The notes under the pieces were generated by a model, which had not been told where the DNA came from, made no database searches, and saw only the letters and a list, made by a program, of their open reading frames with translations. A DNA stretch of 64,000 nt. It comes from Gammaproteobacteria bacterium. GTDB lineage: Bacteria > Pseudomonadota > Gammaproteobacteria > Pseudomonadales > Azotimanducaceae. The stretch's first letter is position 1. Each line of letters starts with the position of its first letter. Below are positions 42,747 through 52,121 of this stretch, piece after piece. A program made the translations under genes and the position numbers. The stretch spans positions 25,956 through 89,955 of the forward strand of contig JAPPAV010000063.1 of the NCBI GenBank assembly GCA_026705345.1, given 5' to 3'.

Positions 42747-44234
42747 ATGGCTAGGAAACCAAACTTCGTCATAATCATGACAGATCAGCAAAGGGCTGAT
42801 GTGTCCAAGCGCGAAGGGTTCCCACTCGATACCACGCCTTTTCTGGACAGTCTCGCCACACAGGGCACCTGGTTCGATCGAGCCTACACAACGATGCCCG
42901 TTTGCCTTCCGGCGCGGGTGAGCATGCTGACGGGCCGGTATCCCAGCGCGACCCGTGCGCGGACCAATCACAACGGAGAAGACGCGTTTTTCGAGACCGA
43001 CCTCTATGAAGTAGTGCGTCGTCAGGGCTACCGGACCGCGCTCTGCGGCAAGAACCACTCACATCTCCACGCAGATCGGATGGACTACTGTTTCGCTCTC
43101 GGTCACCACGGCGGCGGCAAGGATCGAACCGACGACGAGATCGCATTCGACGAGTACCTGGCAGGTCTTCGAATGCGCGCCGGCTTCGGTCCGGCACCGT
43201 ATGGCGTCGAAGTCCAATGTCCATTCCGAGCCGTCACTGCCGCCACGAACTGGATTGACGGGCTTGCGGGCGACGCCGAGCCTTTCTTCCTGTGGTTGTC
43301 GTTCCCCGAACCGCACAACCCGTACCAGTCGCCGGAACCCTATTTCTCGATGTTCCCGCCGGAAACCCTGCCGCCAACGTTATCCGACCAATCTGCGCTT
43401 GAGGCCAAGGGTTTCAAGTATCAATGGCTACGACATATCGGCGAGACGGCATTCCCGGATTATGCAGAGCAACTTCCCCGCGCGCGATCGAACTATCTTG
43501 GAATGCTGCGATTGATCGACGACCAGGTCGAACGACTTTTCGGCTACTTGGACTCGAAAGGACTGCGGGACAACACGATCGTGATCTTTCTTTCGGATCA
43601 TGGCGACTATGTCGGCGAGTACGGGCTGGTACGCAAAGGTGCGGAGTTGCCCGAGGTGCTCGTTCGCATCCCGTTTGTTGTCGTTGGACCGGATGTCGTA
43701 GCTTCTGACAGACCCCATCCAGCCCATATCACGACGGCAGACATCATGCCGACGATTTGCGAAGCGATCGGGACGGACATTCCGCGTGGAGTGCAGGGAC
43801 GCAGTCTGTGGGCGTTGTTGACCGGAAAGGAATATCCGGAGGCGGATTTCGACAGCGCCTATTCGGAGCACGGTTTTGGCGGGTTGCACTACACGGCCGA
43901 CGATGACTATGACCCAAATGAGGATGGGTTGAGTCCGGCGATCGGCTTTGACGAGCTGAACGGCTGGTCGCAGAGCGGGACGCTGCGTGCGATACGAAGT
44001 GGTGACTGGAAACTGCTCTTCGATATGCAGGAACACGGACAGCTCTACAATCTGGCCGAGGATCCCGTTGAACTGAATGACCTCTTCGATCATCCAGACT
44101 ACGCAGGAATCCAATCGAAGATGCTGGCCAAGCTATTGGGGTGGACATTGCGCGCACAGGATCCACTGCCTCACCCCCGACGTCGATACAAGTTCAAATC
44201 CGACAAACGGAACTACTGGTCGCCCTACCGCTAG
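42747..44234 (+). CDS. Type I sulfatase (formylglycine-dependent)
   Basis: 495 residues. MTDQQRAD gives the first metal-binding Asp. PVCLPARVSMLTGRYP contains the C-x-P-x-R sulfatase signature; Cys53 would be converted to formylglycine by a sulfatase-modifying enzyme not in this window. FLSDHGDYVGEYG supplies further metal ligands. It hydrolyses sulfate (or phosphonate) monoesters. No signal peptide is seen, so it probably acts in the cytoplasm on imported substrate. Length and motif order are normal. Confidence 0.93.
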   Translation: MARKPNFVIIMTDQQRADVSKREGFPLDTTPFLDSLATQGTWFDRAYTTMPVCLPARVSMLTGRYPSATRARTNHNGEDAFFETDLYEVVRRQGYRTALCGKNHSHLHADRMDYCFALGHHGGGKDRTDDEIAFDEYLAGLRMRAGFGPAPYGVEVQCPFRAVTAATNWIDGLAGDAEPFFLWLSFPEPHNPYQSPEPYFSMFPPETLPPTLSDQSALEAKGFKYQWLRHIGETAFPDYAEQLPRARSNYLGMLRLIDDQVERLFGYLDSKGLRDNTIVIFLSDHGDYVGEYGLVRKGAELPEVLVRIPFVVVGPDVVASDRPHPAHITTADIMPTICEAIGTDIPRGVQGRSLWALLTGKEYPEADFDSAYSEHGFGGLHYTADDDYDPNEDGLSPAIGFDELNGWSQSGTLRAIRSGDWKLLFDMQEHGQLYNLAEDPVELNDLFDHPDYAGIQSKMLAKLLGWTLRAQDPLPHPRRRYKFKSDKRNYWSPYR

Positions 44235-44293
44235 CCGGCGTGTCCGGCACGGGGAGCCGCAAGGGGCGTCCCTACGATTTCCGCGGCTCGGAT

Positions 44294-44341
44294 TCAGTCC
44301 TTTGGCAACCCCAGAATACGTTCGGCGATGATGTTGCGCTG
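44294..44341 (-). pseudogene. 3' remnant of a second acyl-CoA dehydrogenase gene
   Basis: On the minus strand the bases encode QRNIIAERILGLPKD and a stop, the same 15 residues as the C-terminus of the intact acyl-CoA dehydrogenase that ends at 44398, but with several synonymous base differences. The preceding codons are replaced by a GC-rich hairpin. This is the tail of a former paralogue or a diverged partial duplication. Confidence 0.7.
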
Positions 44342-44343
44342 GA

Positions 44344-44386
44344 GCGCGCCCTACGGGCGCGTTGGAAGTTTCGCAGGCGAAACTTC
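44344..44386. repeat. Two hairpin elements between the ACAD remnant and ACAD gene
   Basis: The first is CGCGCCC-TAC-GGGCGCG (44345-44361). The second is a perfect 10-bp stem GAAGTTTCGC-AG-GCGAAACTTC (44365-44386). They sit just past the stop of the acyl-CoA dehydrogenase operon and could act as a transcript end. There is no T-run, so a factor-independent terminator is not supported. Confidence 0.55.
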
Positions 44387-44397
44387 TGCCCACGAGC

Positions 44398-45558
44398 TCA
44401 ATCCTTCGGTAGACCCAGGATTCGCTCGGCGATGATGTTGCGCTGGATGTTCGGCGTTCCGCCGCCGATCACGACGCTCGGCCAGCCCAGGGAGGACCGG
44501 GCCCACCGTCCCCCGTCTACCGCTTCGTCGCTACCGGGTAGCTGAACGCCGGCCAGCCCCGTCAACTCGACCGCGAAGTCGTCCATCTCGACTTCGAGAC
44601 TGGCGCGGTGGAGCTTGTTGACGGACGTCTCGCTGGACAGCGGTTCGCCGCGCAACTGCTTGGTGAGGTAGCGCAGGCCGTTGTACTTCATGGCGGCGAT
44701 CTTCGCCTCGAACTCACCGAGTCGACGCCGTACGGCGGGATCGTCCGCGGCCGGCTTGCCTTGACGCGCGGTGGAACGGACGAGGTTCTTGAGGGATTCC
44801 AGTTTCGCGAACATCTGCGTCACTTCGCCGATGCTGGAGCGTTCGTTGGCGAGTGCCGAGATCGTTACCGCCCAGCCCTTGCCTTCTTCGCCGAGGCGGT
44901 TTTCGACGGGAACCTCGACATCGGTGAAGAACACCTCCGCGAAGTTCCTGTCGCCGGCCATGTTCTCGATGGGGCGCACCTCGATGCCGGGCGAGTCCAT
45001 GGGCACAAGCAGGCAGGTGATGCCGTCGTGCTTGCGCTCAACCTCGAACTCGGTACGGGTGAGGAGGATGATCCAGTCGGCCCACGGAGCACCGGTAGTC
45101 CAGATCTTCTGACCGTTGACGACGTAGTGGTCGCCGACTCGTTCCGCCTTGGTCTGGATGGCCGCCAGGTCGCTGCCGTGGTTGGGCTCGGAGTAGCCCG
45201 TGCACCAGTTGACCTTGCTGTCCAGGATGTCGGGAATGAAGCGCTGCTTCTGCTCGCCGGTGCCGTACTGGATGATGCCGGGGCCCACCCACGCGAGTCC
45301 CATGAACGAGGTGCCGAGGGCGGGAGCGCGGGCGAGCGCCATCTCCTCCTTGAGGATCGCCTGTTCGGTCAGGCTACCCGCGCCGCCACCGTACTCCTCG
45401 GGCCACGAGAAGCCGACCCAGCGCTTGTCGCGAACCTTGTGTAGCCACTCGGCCATGAAGCCGCGTCCGCGCTCGGCGGGCGGTGGCAGGTTTTCGGCAA
45501 GGAAGTCGCGGACCTCGGCGCGGAATGCCTGTTCTTCCGGGGTGAAGTCGAAATCCAT
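44398..45558 (-). CDS. Acyl-CoA dehydrogenase, subunit A (FadE-like)
   Basis: 386 residues of the normal ACAD length. FSWPEEYGGGAGS, WCTGYSEPNHGSDLAAI (FAD and substrate contacts), KIWTTGA and the C-terminal NIIAERILGLPKD are typical. The start at 45558 overlaps the stop of the second ACAD gene by one base (TGATG). Two unequal ACADs encoded back to back are the hallmark of heteromeric dehydrogenases, such as the steroid side-chain FadE pairs. The SDR that precedes them would supply a later oxidation step, so the operon fits beta-oxidation of a bulky substrate. Confidence 0.9.
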   Translation of the reverse strand: MDFDFTPEEQAFRAEVRDFLAENLPPPAERGRGFMAEWLHKVRDKRWVGFSWPEEYGGGAGSLTEQAILKEEMALARAPALGTSFMGLAWVGPGIIQYGTGEQKQRFIPDILDSKVNWCTGYSEPNHGSDLAAIQTKAERVGDHYVVNGQKIWTTGAPWADWIILLTRTEFEVERKHDGITCLLVPMDSPGIEVRPIENMAGDRNFAEVFFTDVEVPVENRLGEEGKGWAVTISALANERSSIGEVTQMFAKLESLKNLVRSTARQGKPAADDPAVRRRLGEFEAKIAAMKYNGLRYLTKQLRGEPLSSETSVNKLHRASLEVEMDDFAVELTGLAGVQLPGSDEAVDGGRWARSSLGWPSVVIGGGTPNIQRNIIAERILGLPKD

Positions 45559-46631
45559 CACAAACCTCCCAGGCTGGCGGCGCGCTGGTAGTGGTAGTCG
45601 GCATCGCCGAACGCCGAACGCACCCATTTCGAGCGCTTGAGGTAGAGCTGGGCGTCGTACTCCGCGGTGAAGCCGATCGCACCGTGCAGGCCGACGCCGT
45701 CGACGCCGATCCCCGCGAAGGCGTCAGACGCGTACGCCTTGGCCAGCGACGCCGCCCGGGGCAGTTCGTCCGGGGCATCGTCGATCGCCCAGGCCGCGTA
45801 GTAGGCCAACGACTTGAACGACTCGATATCGACGAACATGTCGGCGAGGCGGTGCTTGACGCCCTGGTACTTGCCGATGGGGTTGTCGAACTGAATGCGG
45901 TTCTTGGCGTATTCGGTGGTCAACGAGAGGACCGCTTCTGCAGCGCCGATAGCCTCGAGAGTGACCGCCACCGCCCCGCAGTCGGTCAAGAAGGCGAGGT
46001 CGTCGGTGGAGATGGGAAACGCCGCCTGCGGCGCGACGCCGTCGAGAGTCGCCGTTCCGAACGGCTTCGTCCGGTCGATGCCCGGTTGCGCGGACAAACC
46101 GGCGTCGCTCGCCTCGACGATGGCGAGGTGAAGGTCCTCGCCGGTTCGGGTTGCCAACAGAAGGTGGGTCGCGGCGGCGGCATCGCTTACGAACGGTTTC
46201 GCACCTGTCAATTTTGGGCCGCTGGCGAGTCGTATCCCCTCGGCGTCGATCCAGGTCGGGTCGTCGAACAAGCCAATGCCGAAAACCGCTTCTCCGGCCG
46301 CGATCCTGGGAAGCCATTCGCCTTTCACGTCGTCGCTGGCGGAGCGCCGGATGGCGGTGGCGGCCAGCGCTTGGGAAACGATCGGCAGCGGGCTCAAGCC
46401 CCGACCGCTCTCCTCGAGAACCACCGCCAGGTCGATCCACTTCAAGCCGACTCCGCCGTGGGCTTCCGGGACGATCAGCGCGAGCCAGCCGAGATCCGCC
46501 GCCTGCTGCCAGAGTTCACGTGGCAAGCCGCCGTTCTGGGTGCGCACGACGCTCAATGGGCAAGCGTCGGTCATGAACCGCAGCACCTGCTCCCTCAGCA
46601 GGTTCTGCTCCTCGGAGAAGCCGAAATCCAC
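45558..46631 (-). CDS. Acyl-CoA dehydrogenase, subunit B (FadE-like)
   Basis: 357 residues, somewhat short and divergent. DLGWLALIVPEAHGGVGL, KYQGVKHRLADMFVDIES and GLHGAIGFTAEYDAQLYLKR identify the family. It lies six bases after the SDR gene and overlaps the next ACAD gene. In known heteromeric ACADs one of the two subunits keeps the catalytic base and the other contributes FAD contacts; which is which here needs structure comparison. Confidence 0.88.
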   Translation of the reverse strand: MDFGFSEEQNLLREQVLRFMTDACPLSVVRTQNGGLPRELWQQAADLGWLALIVPEAHGGVGLKWIDLAVVLEESGRGLSPLPIVSQALAATAIRRSASDDVKGEWLPRIAAGEAVFGIGLFDDPTWIDAEGIRLASGPKLTGAKPFVSDAAAATHLLLATRTGEDLHLAIVEASDAGLSAQPGIDRTKPFGTATLDGVAPQAAFPISTDDLAFLTDCGAVAVTLEAIGAAEAVLSLTTEYAKNRIQFDNPIGKYQGVKHRLADMFVDIESFKSLAYYAAWAIDDAPDELPRAASLAKAYASDAFAGIGVDGVGLHGAIGFTAEYDAQLYLKRSKWVRSAFGDADYHYQRAASLGGL

Positions 46632-46637
46632 GCCTGA

Positions 46638-47513
46638 CTAGATGCCGCGCATGGGGTTGATCGGGGGCCAGCTGTCCTTGGTTTCGAGGATCGCCTCGCC
46701 CAGTTCCTCGACGTCCCATGGCCCGTCGGCCTCGTCCTTCTGGGCCACCGGGTTGACCTGCCAGGACAGCAGCGAGACCCGGTTGCCGGTCAGGAGCCAG
46801 GTCCGGCCAGTGACGTCCTTGGCGTCGTCGGTGCACAGCCAGACGACGGTCGGGGAGACCTTCTCGGGCGGCACGGCGTCCTTGGCCTGCTCCGGGAGGA
46901 TGTCCTCCGTCAACCGCGACAGCGCGGTGGGTGCGAGTATGTTGACCGTGACGCCGTAGCGCGCGCCCTCGAGATACAGGCAGCGGGCGAACCCGGCGAT
47001 GCCGGCCTTGGCTGCGCCGTAGTTCGTCTGCCCGAAGTTGCCGAGCAGCCCGGAGGTCGAACTGGTGACGATGATTCGACCGCCTTCGCCCTGTTCGAGC
47101 ATCCGGTCGTAGGCTGCCTTGGCACTGTGGTAGGTACCCCGCAGGTGCACGTCGTTGACGACTTCCCACATGTCGTCGGTCATGTTCTTGAACGACTTGT
47201 CGCGCAGGATTCCGGCGTTGCAGATGCAGATGTCGAGCCGGCCGAAGTTGTCCACGGCGGTTTGCACCATGCCCTGGGCTTGCGCCTTGTCGGCCACCGA
47301 ACCGTAGTCCGCGACGGCTTGACCGCCCGCTTCGCGAATCTCCTCGACGACGCCATCCGCCATCGACGTACCGGCACCGGTGCCGTCGCGGGCGCCGCCC
47401 AAATCGTTGACCACCACTGCAGCGCCTTCTGCGGCCAACAGCAGCGCGTGGGTACGACCCAAACCTCCTCCGGCGCCGGTCACCAGCGCGACCTTGCCGT
47501 CCAGCATCCCCAT
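46638..47513 (-). CDS. SDR, multifunctional-enzyme-2-type 3-hydroxyacyl-CoA dehydrogenase
   Basis: 291 residues starting MGMLDGKVALVTGAGGGLG, with GGGAG placed six bases before the ATG at 47513. Motifs are TGAGGGLG, VNDLGG (the MFE-2-type strand 2), NAGILRD, TSSTSG and NYGAAKAG. This pattern matches the dehydrogenase domain of peroxisomal MFE-2 and its bacterial homologues. It heads an operon with two acyl-CoA dehydrogenases, supporting a fatty-acid or steroid side-chain beta-oxidation role. The C-terminal about 60 residues (LLSWQVNPVAQKD onward) extend past the core fold. Confidence 0.88.
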   Translation of the reverse strand: MGMLDGKVALVTGAGGGLGRTHALLLAAEGAAVVVNDLGGARDGTGAGTSMADGVVEEIREAGGQAVADYGSVADKAQAQGMVQTAVDNFGRLDICICNAGILRDKSFKNMTDDMWEVVNDVHLRGTYHSAKAAYDRMLEQGEGGRIIVTSSTSGLLGNFGQTNYGAAKAGIAGFARCLYLEGARYGVTVNILAPTALSRLTEDILPEQAKDAVPPEKVSPTVVWLCTDDAKDVTGRTWLLTGNRVSLLSWQVNPVAQKDEADGPWDVEELGEAILETKDSWPPINPMRGI

Positions 47514-47589
47514 CGAAATCTCCCGTCTCAAGCTAAGCAGACGGGACAGTGTATTGCGCGAGGGCACAAAGGCAAGGCGGTTGAACCGT

Positions 47590-48924
47590 TCAGCCGTCGT
47601 CGTCCAACGGTTCCGGCGTCAGTTTGCGTGTCGCGCTCATGACCACGCCGAGCATCAACAACAGGATAGCCGCCCCGACCAGGAGCGCGAACGACTCGAG
47701 CCGCAGCAACACGAACAGCACCCCGTAGAGCCCGCTGAGCGTAACCGCCGTGACGATGCCGAGGCGGCCGTTTTTCGTGGACGCCTGGGCGTACCCGGCG
47801 ATCATGATCGTCAACACCGACGCCGCGACCGCGTAGCCGAGGGTGAAGCCGATGTGCTCGGCCAGTGCGAGGAGCGTGATGAAGAAGAGCGCGAGGGCAA
47901 TGCCGACCACGCCGTACTGAACGAAGTGGAAGCGCAGGCCGGTCAGGAGCTCCAGGCAGAGGATGCTCACCAGGGTCAGGGCGATGAACAGCACGCCGTA
48001 TTTCAGGCTCCGCTCCACCGACTTGTACAGGTTGACGGGTTCGTAGGCGCCGAATCCCACGTCCAGGTTGTCCATGCGGACTATCTCGGGGACCCCATCG
48101 AGCGGGTGGCTGACCGCCGAGATGCTCGGAAATCCACGCCCGAGCTTGTGGACGGTCCAGGACGCCGAGAACCCTGCTTCGCCGATGTCGTGGTCATCCG
48201 GGAGGAACCGGCCGTCGAAGCTCGGGTGAGGCCAACTGGATTTGATCTCCAGGGTGGAGCGGTCCCCCACCGGCACGGCGGAGATCCGGCGCGTCGCGCG
48301 TAGATCGAGGGAGAGCGTGAAGGAAGCGCCGTCGGCCGCATCCCGTGCGACGAGCGCGCGCAGCGCCGGGTCGCCCGAAGCGCCCCCGCCGACCTCCAAC
48401 GGGTAGTCCGTGCCGTCCCAGGTCAATGTCGCGCCGCGCAGGCCGCGGGAGTCAGATACACCGACGACGACCTCGGCCTGATCGAGCCGTGCCGATCCGA
48501 ACCGCGCTTGAAGGGCGTCGAGATCGAGGGATTCGAACGTGCCGGCGGCGGTGACGTCCAGATGGAAGACGGGCGTCGAGTAGATCGCGCGCTGGCGCAT
48601 CTCGTGGCGGCTGTCGATGCGCATGTCCAGCTCGCGGGGCGCGACGGTAACGCGCTGAACGGTCTCCCTATCCTCTGCCTGACGGACGAACGGAATCACG
48701 AGCAAGGGGCCGGTGACACGTTGCTTTCCACCCCAGGATTTCGAGATTCCGCCGATCGCCTGGTCCCGGAAGTCTTCCCGCTCCGAGACGATCCAGTTCA
48801 CCAGCAGTAGTGGCACCATCAGGGCGGCGGTTAGCGCCGTTACGATGATGAAGCGGAGCGACGCAGAGCCCGAATCGACATTGAGATCCATGCTGCCTGC
48901 CAGTGACGAAGCCATGCCCCGCAA
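47590..48924 (-). CDS. creD: CreD-like inner membrane protein
   Basis: 444 residues. There is one N-terminal membrane segment (about 25-45, IIVTALTAALMVPLLLV) with the following VSERE, then a large periplasmic beta domain (GPLLVIPF...) and five or six C-terminal membrane segments starting LKYGVLFIALTLVSILCLE. This is the layout of CreD, the envelope protein of the CreBC regulon. No creBC genes are in the window. Met4 (48915) and Met12 are alternative starts. Confidence 0.9.
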   Translation of the reverse strand: MRGMASSLAGSMDLNVDSGSASLRFIIVTALTAALMVPLLLVNWIVSEREDFRDQAIGGISKSWGGKQRVTGPLLVIPFVRQAEDRETVQRVTVAPRELDMRIDSRHEMRQRAIYSTPVFHLDVTAAGTFESLDLDALQARFGSARLDQAEVVVGVSDSRGLRGATLTWDGTDYPLEVGGGASGDPALRALVARDAADGASFTLSLDLRATRRISAVPVGDRSTLEIKSSWPHPSFDGRFLPDDHDIGEAGFSASWTVHKLGRGFPSISAVSHPLDGVPEIVRMDNLDVGFGAYEPVNLYKSVERSLKYGVLFIALTLVSILCLELLTGLRFHFVQYGVVGIALALFFITLLALAEHIGFTLGYAVAASVLTIMIAGYAQASTKNGRLGIVTAVTLSGLYGVLFVLLRLESFALLVGAAILLLMLGVVMSATRKLTPEPLDDDG

Positions 48925-49003
48925 TGTAGCGTCGGCCGCGGGTACAGGTGTGCAATTCGAAAGCCGAAATCGTGCAGGAACCGAGCAAAAGGGGTTCCCG
49001 CCG

Positions 49004-49387
49004 TTACGGCAACAGTGCGTCCACCTCGACTTCGATCAGCAGGCGGTCGTCGACGAGCCTGGAGACTTCGAGGCAGGTCGCGGCGGGGTCGATGCCCCGG
49101 AACGTTTCACGGTGGGCGCGAGCAAATCCCTCGAACCGGGCCATGTCGGTCAGGAAAGTGCGGGTACGCACGACATGCTTCATGTCTGCCCCCAGTTCCT
49201 CGAGCGCTCCCTGGATCTTGGCGAACACGAAGGTGGCTTGCGCGTAGACGTTGTTGCCGCCAACGACGTTGCCGTTCCCGTCTACCGCGGTTGTTCCCGA
49301 AACGGCGATGAACCGTCCCGCCCGGACCGCACGACAATAGGCTGCCTGCTCTTCCCAACGAGCTCCGCTATAGGTTCGCTGTTTCAT
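49004..49387 (-). CDS. RidA family protein (YjgF/YER057c/UK114)
   Basis: 127 residues, the family length. GRFIAVSGTTAVDGNGNVVG, the conserved VVRTRTFLTD (active-site Arg) and the C-terminal LIEVEVDALLP (Glu) are in place. RidA members deaminate reactive enamine/imine intermediates. It lies upstream of CreD on the same strand and 53 bases from a divergent DUF1537 kinase gene, whose pathway (sugar acid catabolism) often includes such proteins. Confidence 0.9.
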   Translation of the reverse strand: MKQRTYSGARWEEQAAYCRAVRAGRFIAVSGTTAVDGNGNVVGGNNVYAQATFVFAKIQGALEELGADMKHVVRTRTFLTDMARFEGFARAHRETFRGIDPAATCLEVSRLVDDRLLIEVEVDALLP

Positions 49388-49440
49388 CTGTACGATCCTC
49401 GGGCACCACTAGACAGGTATGACAGCGTTACGATGACGGA

Positions 49441-50523
49441 GTGCACGCTACCGGACCGCCCGTGACAATTGAACTGCTGATTACGGCGGACGACCGCACC
49501 GGTGCCTTGGAGACCGGCGGCGCGTGCGCGGACCTTGGTTTCCGCGTTCGACTGACCACCGCGCCGAGCGTCGCCGACGACTGCGCGGTGATCGACCTCG
49601 ACAGTCGTCATTGCACCGCGGTCGAAGCCGCGCGCCGGATCGGCGAAGCGCATCGGCTCGCCGCGTGTTTCCGCTGCCACAAGATGGACTCCGGACTACG
49701 GGGCAATTGGGCGCACGAAGTGGCGTCCCTGATTGCCGAGGGCCGGCGCGTGGGAGTTCTCGCGAGTTTTCCCGACGCGGGCAGGCGCTGCGACGACGGT
49801 ACGGTCTTCATCCACGACGTCCCGGTGGCCGAGAGCCCCTTCGGACGTGATCCCCGCAACCGCCTGGTGTCCAGTCGGCCGATTGACCACCTGCGAGCGG
49901 CGGACTGTGGGAACGCGTTGGCGGACGGAGCCCTGGTGGTTCTCGATGCCAACACCAATGCCGAGTTGAACGCGGCGGCCGTTAGGTGTCGGGAGGAGGG
50001 TCGCATGCTCGTGGGGACAACGGGAGGCGTCGGCGCCTACGTCGCGACGCTGCGCGCCGGCCGAGGCACCGACCTGCCGCCGCTGCCGCGCCCGGCGCTG
50101 ATCGTCTGCGGCAGTCTTCATCCGCTCAGCCGGGCGCAGGTTTCGAAGCTCGATTGCCTGACCGTCGGGCCTGACGACAGTGCCGGACAAGCGTTGGCCG
50201 CGCTGCAGTGTGGCCAGGATGTGATTCTGGCGACCGAAATGACTAGGGCCGAGATCGGAGACGCCGCGGCCGAATCCGTGGCGGCGCTGGTCGCCTCCAC
50301 GACCTGGGAGTGGATCGCGGCCTCTGGCACGCCGACTTTGATTGTCCTGGGCGGAGACACGGCGGCCGCGATCCTGGGCGATCGCACGCTACGTGTATTG
50401 GGCAGTGCGGATACCGCGGTTCCCTTCTGCCAGACGGACGACGGTCTCGCCGTGGTCACCAAGGGTGGCGGCATCGGCGAGGAGGACACGCTGACGAGTT
50501 TGCTCCGCCGTGCGAAGGCGTAA
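49441..50523 (+). CDS. Four-carbon acid sugar kinase family (DUF1537)
   Basis: 360 residues starting at a GTG. N-terminal TADDRTGALETGG and KMDSGLRGNWAHE, then the nucleotide-binding C-terminal half with GGDTAAAI and TKGGGIGEEDTL, are diagnostic of the OtnK/DtnK/YgbK group, which phosphorylate four-carbon acid sugars such as threonate. The usual partners (aldolase, PdxA2, OtnI) are absent; the divergent RidA gene is the only possible accessory. The substrate is therefore uncertain. Confidence 0.85.
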   Translation: MHATGPPVTIELLITADDRTGALETGGACADLGFRVRLTTAPSVADDCAVIDLDSRHCTAVEAARRIGEAHRLAACFRCHKMDSGLRGNWAHEVASLIAEGRRVGVLASFPDAGRRCDDGTVFIHDVPVAESPFGRDPRNRLVSSRPIDHLRAADCGNALADGALVVLDANTNAELNAAAVRCREEGRMLVGTTGGVGAYVATLRAGRGTDLPPLPRPALIVCGSLHPLSRAQVSKLDCLTVGPDDSAGQALAALQCGQDVILATEMTRAEIGDAAAESVAALVASTTWEWIAASGTPTLIVLGGDTAAAILGDRTLRVLGSADTAVPFCQTDDGLAVVTKGGGIGEEDTLTSLLRRAKA

Positions 50524-50556
50524 CATTCGGTCGAATAGGCGCAAGGCAGGTGGTCG

Positions 50557-52071
50557 ATGACCGGTCGGACTCGGATGACGCGCGCTCGGCACTGCGTGTT
50601 GGTGTGCGTCTTGCTGATCGTCGGCGTGATCGGGTTGACGGTGTTTCGCGGTGGGGCGGCTCCCTCCGCGGCATACGACCGGGGTGCCGGCCCGCTTGGT
50701 CCCGGACCGACCGGTACAGCAGTGGAGGATTCGTCAACGAACGATGAGGGTCCCGTCGAGTCCGAATTCCCCGTGGTCGGACTGAGGCCCGCCGACGTGT
50801 TGGGCAACCCCGACTGCATCATGAAATCCGGCGCGGGACCCGGCCGCGACCTGGCGGTGGTCCATGTGCCGGGCGAGGGAGGATCGCGCTTCGCGGTGGT
50901 CGACGGTTCGGGCGTCGTCTTCGAAGATGCACTTCCGTTTCACTCGGTCCGCGAATCGGCACTCGCGCGACGGGCGAACGGCTCCGTGCTCGCCGGTTTC
51001 GGTGGCGCAGACCCTCCGTGGAGCGACTCGGCGTCTTGGCAAGCCGCCCGACCCGAGTTCGGTCCTCGCGTCGACGGCGTTGTCGTCTATGAGGACGGCC
51101 ACGTCATCTACGACCATCGCGCGGCGAGCCGGTTCGGCGTGGCGGACGACGGGTCGTCCTTCTACGTGATCGAACCGATGGCAGGCGATGTAGCTCGACT
51201 CCTAATCCGAGACCTGGATTCGGGTACGGAGACCCACCACGAACTCGCCAACCTGCCGCCGATCAACGACGGCCATGCCGACATCGTGCGCTACTCGGCC
51301 GACCGGTCGGAGGTGGTGGTCCAACCGTTCCAAACCTTTCATCCGGGTCGTCAGCTCGAGTTTAGTTTCTTTCCGACCGACGGCGGCGAACCGCGGCGGC
51401 TATCGACCATCTATCGCGGCCTGGGCTGGACGAATTTCGTTTCGTCGAACGAGGAATATCTCTACGGGACAGCAAGCAGGGACGATCTCTCCACGGTTAC
51501 GGTCAAACGGGAATACCGGCACGAGAATGGAGAGATCGCGGAGGTGGACGAACGGTGGTCTCGTGACCTCAGTATGGGACCGACCTCCGACGATGGCGCT
51601 TGGCTGGTGGGTTATGGCAAGGGGGCCGTCCACGTTCTCGACGCCTCGACGGGCGAGAGTTTATTCGTGCACTCCGGGCAGACCGCGGCCAACCACACCA
51701 AGCACAGCACCCGTATCCGCGATGGAAGGCTCGTGCTGGGCTACGTGATCGCCGATCCAGACGATATCGCCCGCTGTCTAAGCAAGAGTCGGGTGGTCGA
51801 CACGGTCGAGGATTGGAAATCCGACGGTTCTTACTCCCGAAAGACCATCGTCGACTCCACTCGTCAGGAAACCTGTCTCGCCGACCTGCGCAAACGGGGT
51901 TTGTACCAGACGGTCCAGAACGTGTACGACCTTCGGTCCTTGACCGATGGAGGCCCAATAACACACTACAAGATCGAATACGGCGAGCAACCCCACTGCG
52001 GCAGCGGCGACGATCCCTTCGGCACTTTGGAATTGCGCGGCAACCAATTGGTTTACGTCCCAAGGTTGTAG
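50557..52071 (+). CDS. Membrane-anchored or secreted protein of unknown function, probable beta-propeller
   Basis: 504 residues. An N-terminal hydrophobic segment (about 12-31, HCVLVCVLLIVGVIGLTVF) is followed by a Gly/Pro-rich linker and a long domain of repeated strand pairs (GGSRFAVVDGSG, GVVVYEDGHVIYDHR, DDGAWLVGYGKGAVHVLD). Residues such as LLIRDLDSGTE suggest propeller blades. I do not recognise the family. The gene starts 33 bases after the DUF1537 kinase on the same strand, so it may be co-transcribed, though nothing links their functions. Confidence 0.7.
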   Translation: MTGRTRMTRARHCVLVCVLLIVGVIGLTVFRGGAAPSAAYDRGAGPLGPGPTGTAVEDSSTNDEGPVESEFPVVGLRPADVLGNPDCIMKSGAGPGRDLAVVHVPGEGGSRFAVVDGSGVVFEDALPFHSVRESALARRANGSVLAGFGGADPPWSDSASWQAARPEFGPRVDGVVVYEDGHVIYDHRAASRFGVADDGSSFYVIEPMAGDVARLLIRDLDSGTETHHELANLPPINDGHADIVRYSADRSEVVVQPFQTFHPGRQLEFSFFPTDGGEPRRLSTIYRGLGWTNFVSSNEEYLYGTASRDDLSTVTVKREYRHENGEIAEVDERWSRDLSMGPTSDDGAWLVGYGKGAVHVLDASTGESLFVHSGQTAANHTKHSTRIRDGRLVLGYVIADPDDIARCLSKSRVVDTVEDWKSDGSYSRKTIVDSTRQETCLADLRKRGLYQTVQNVYDLRSLTDGGPITHYKIEYGEQPHCGSGDDPFGTLELRGNQLVYVPRL

Positions 52072-52121
52072 CGTTCGAAAGGACGCTAAACTGGCCCGTC
52101 CGAATCCACCGAGGATGCAAT

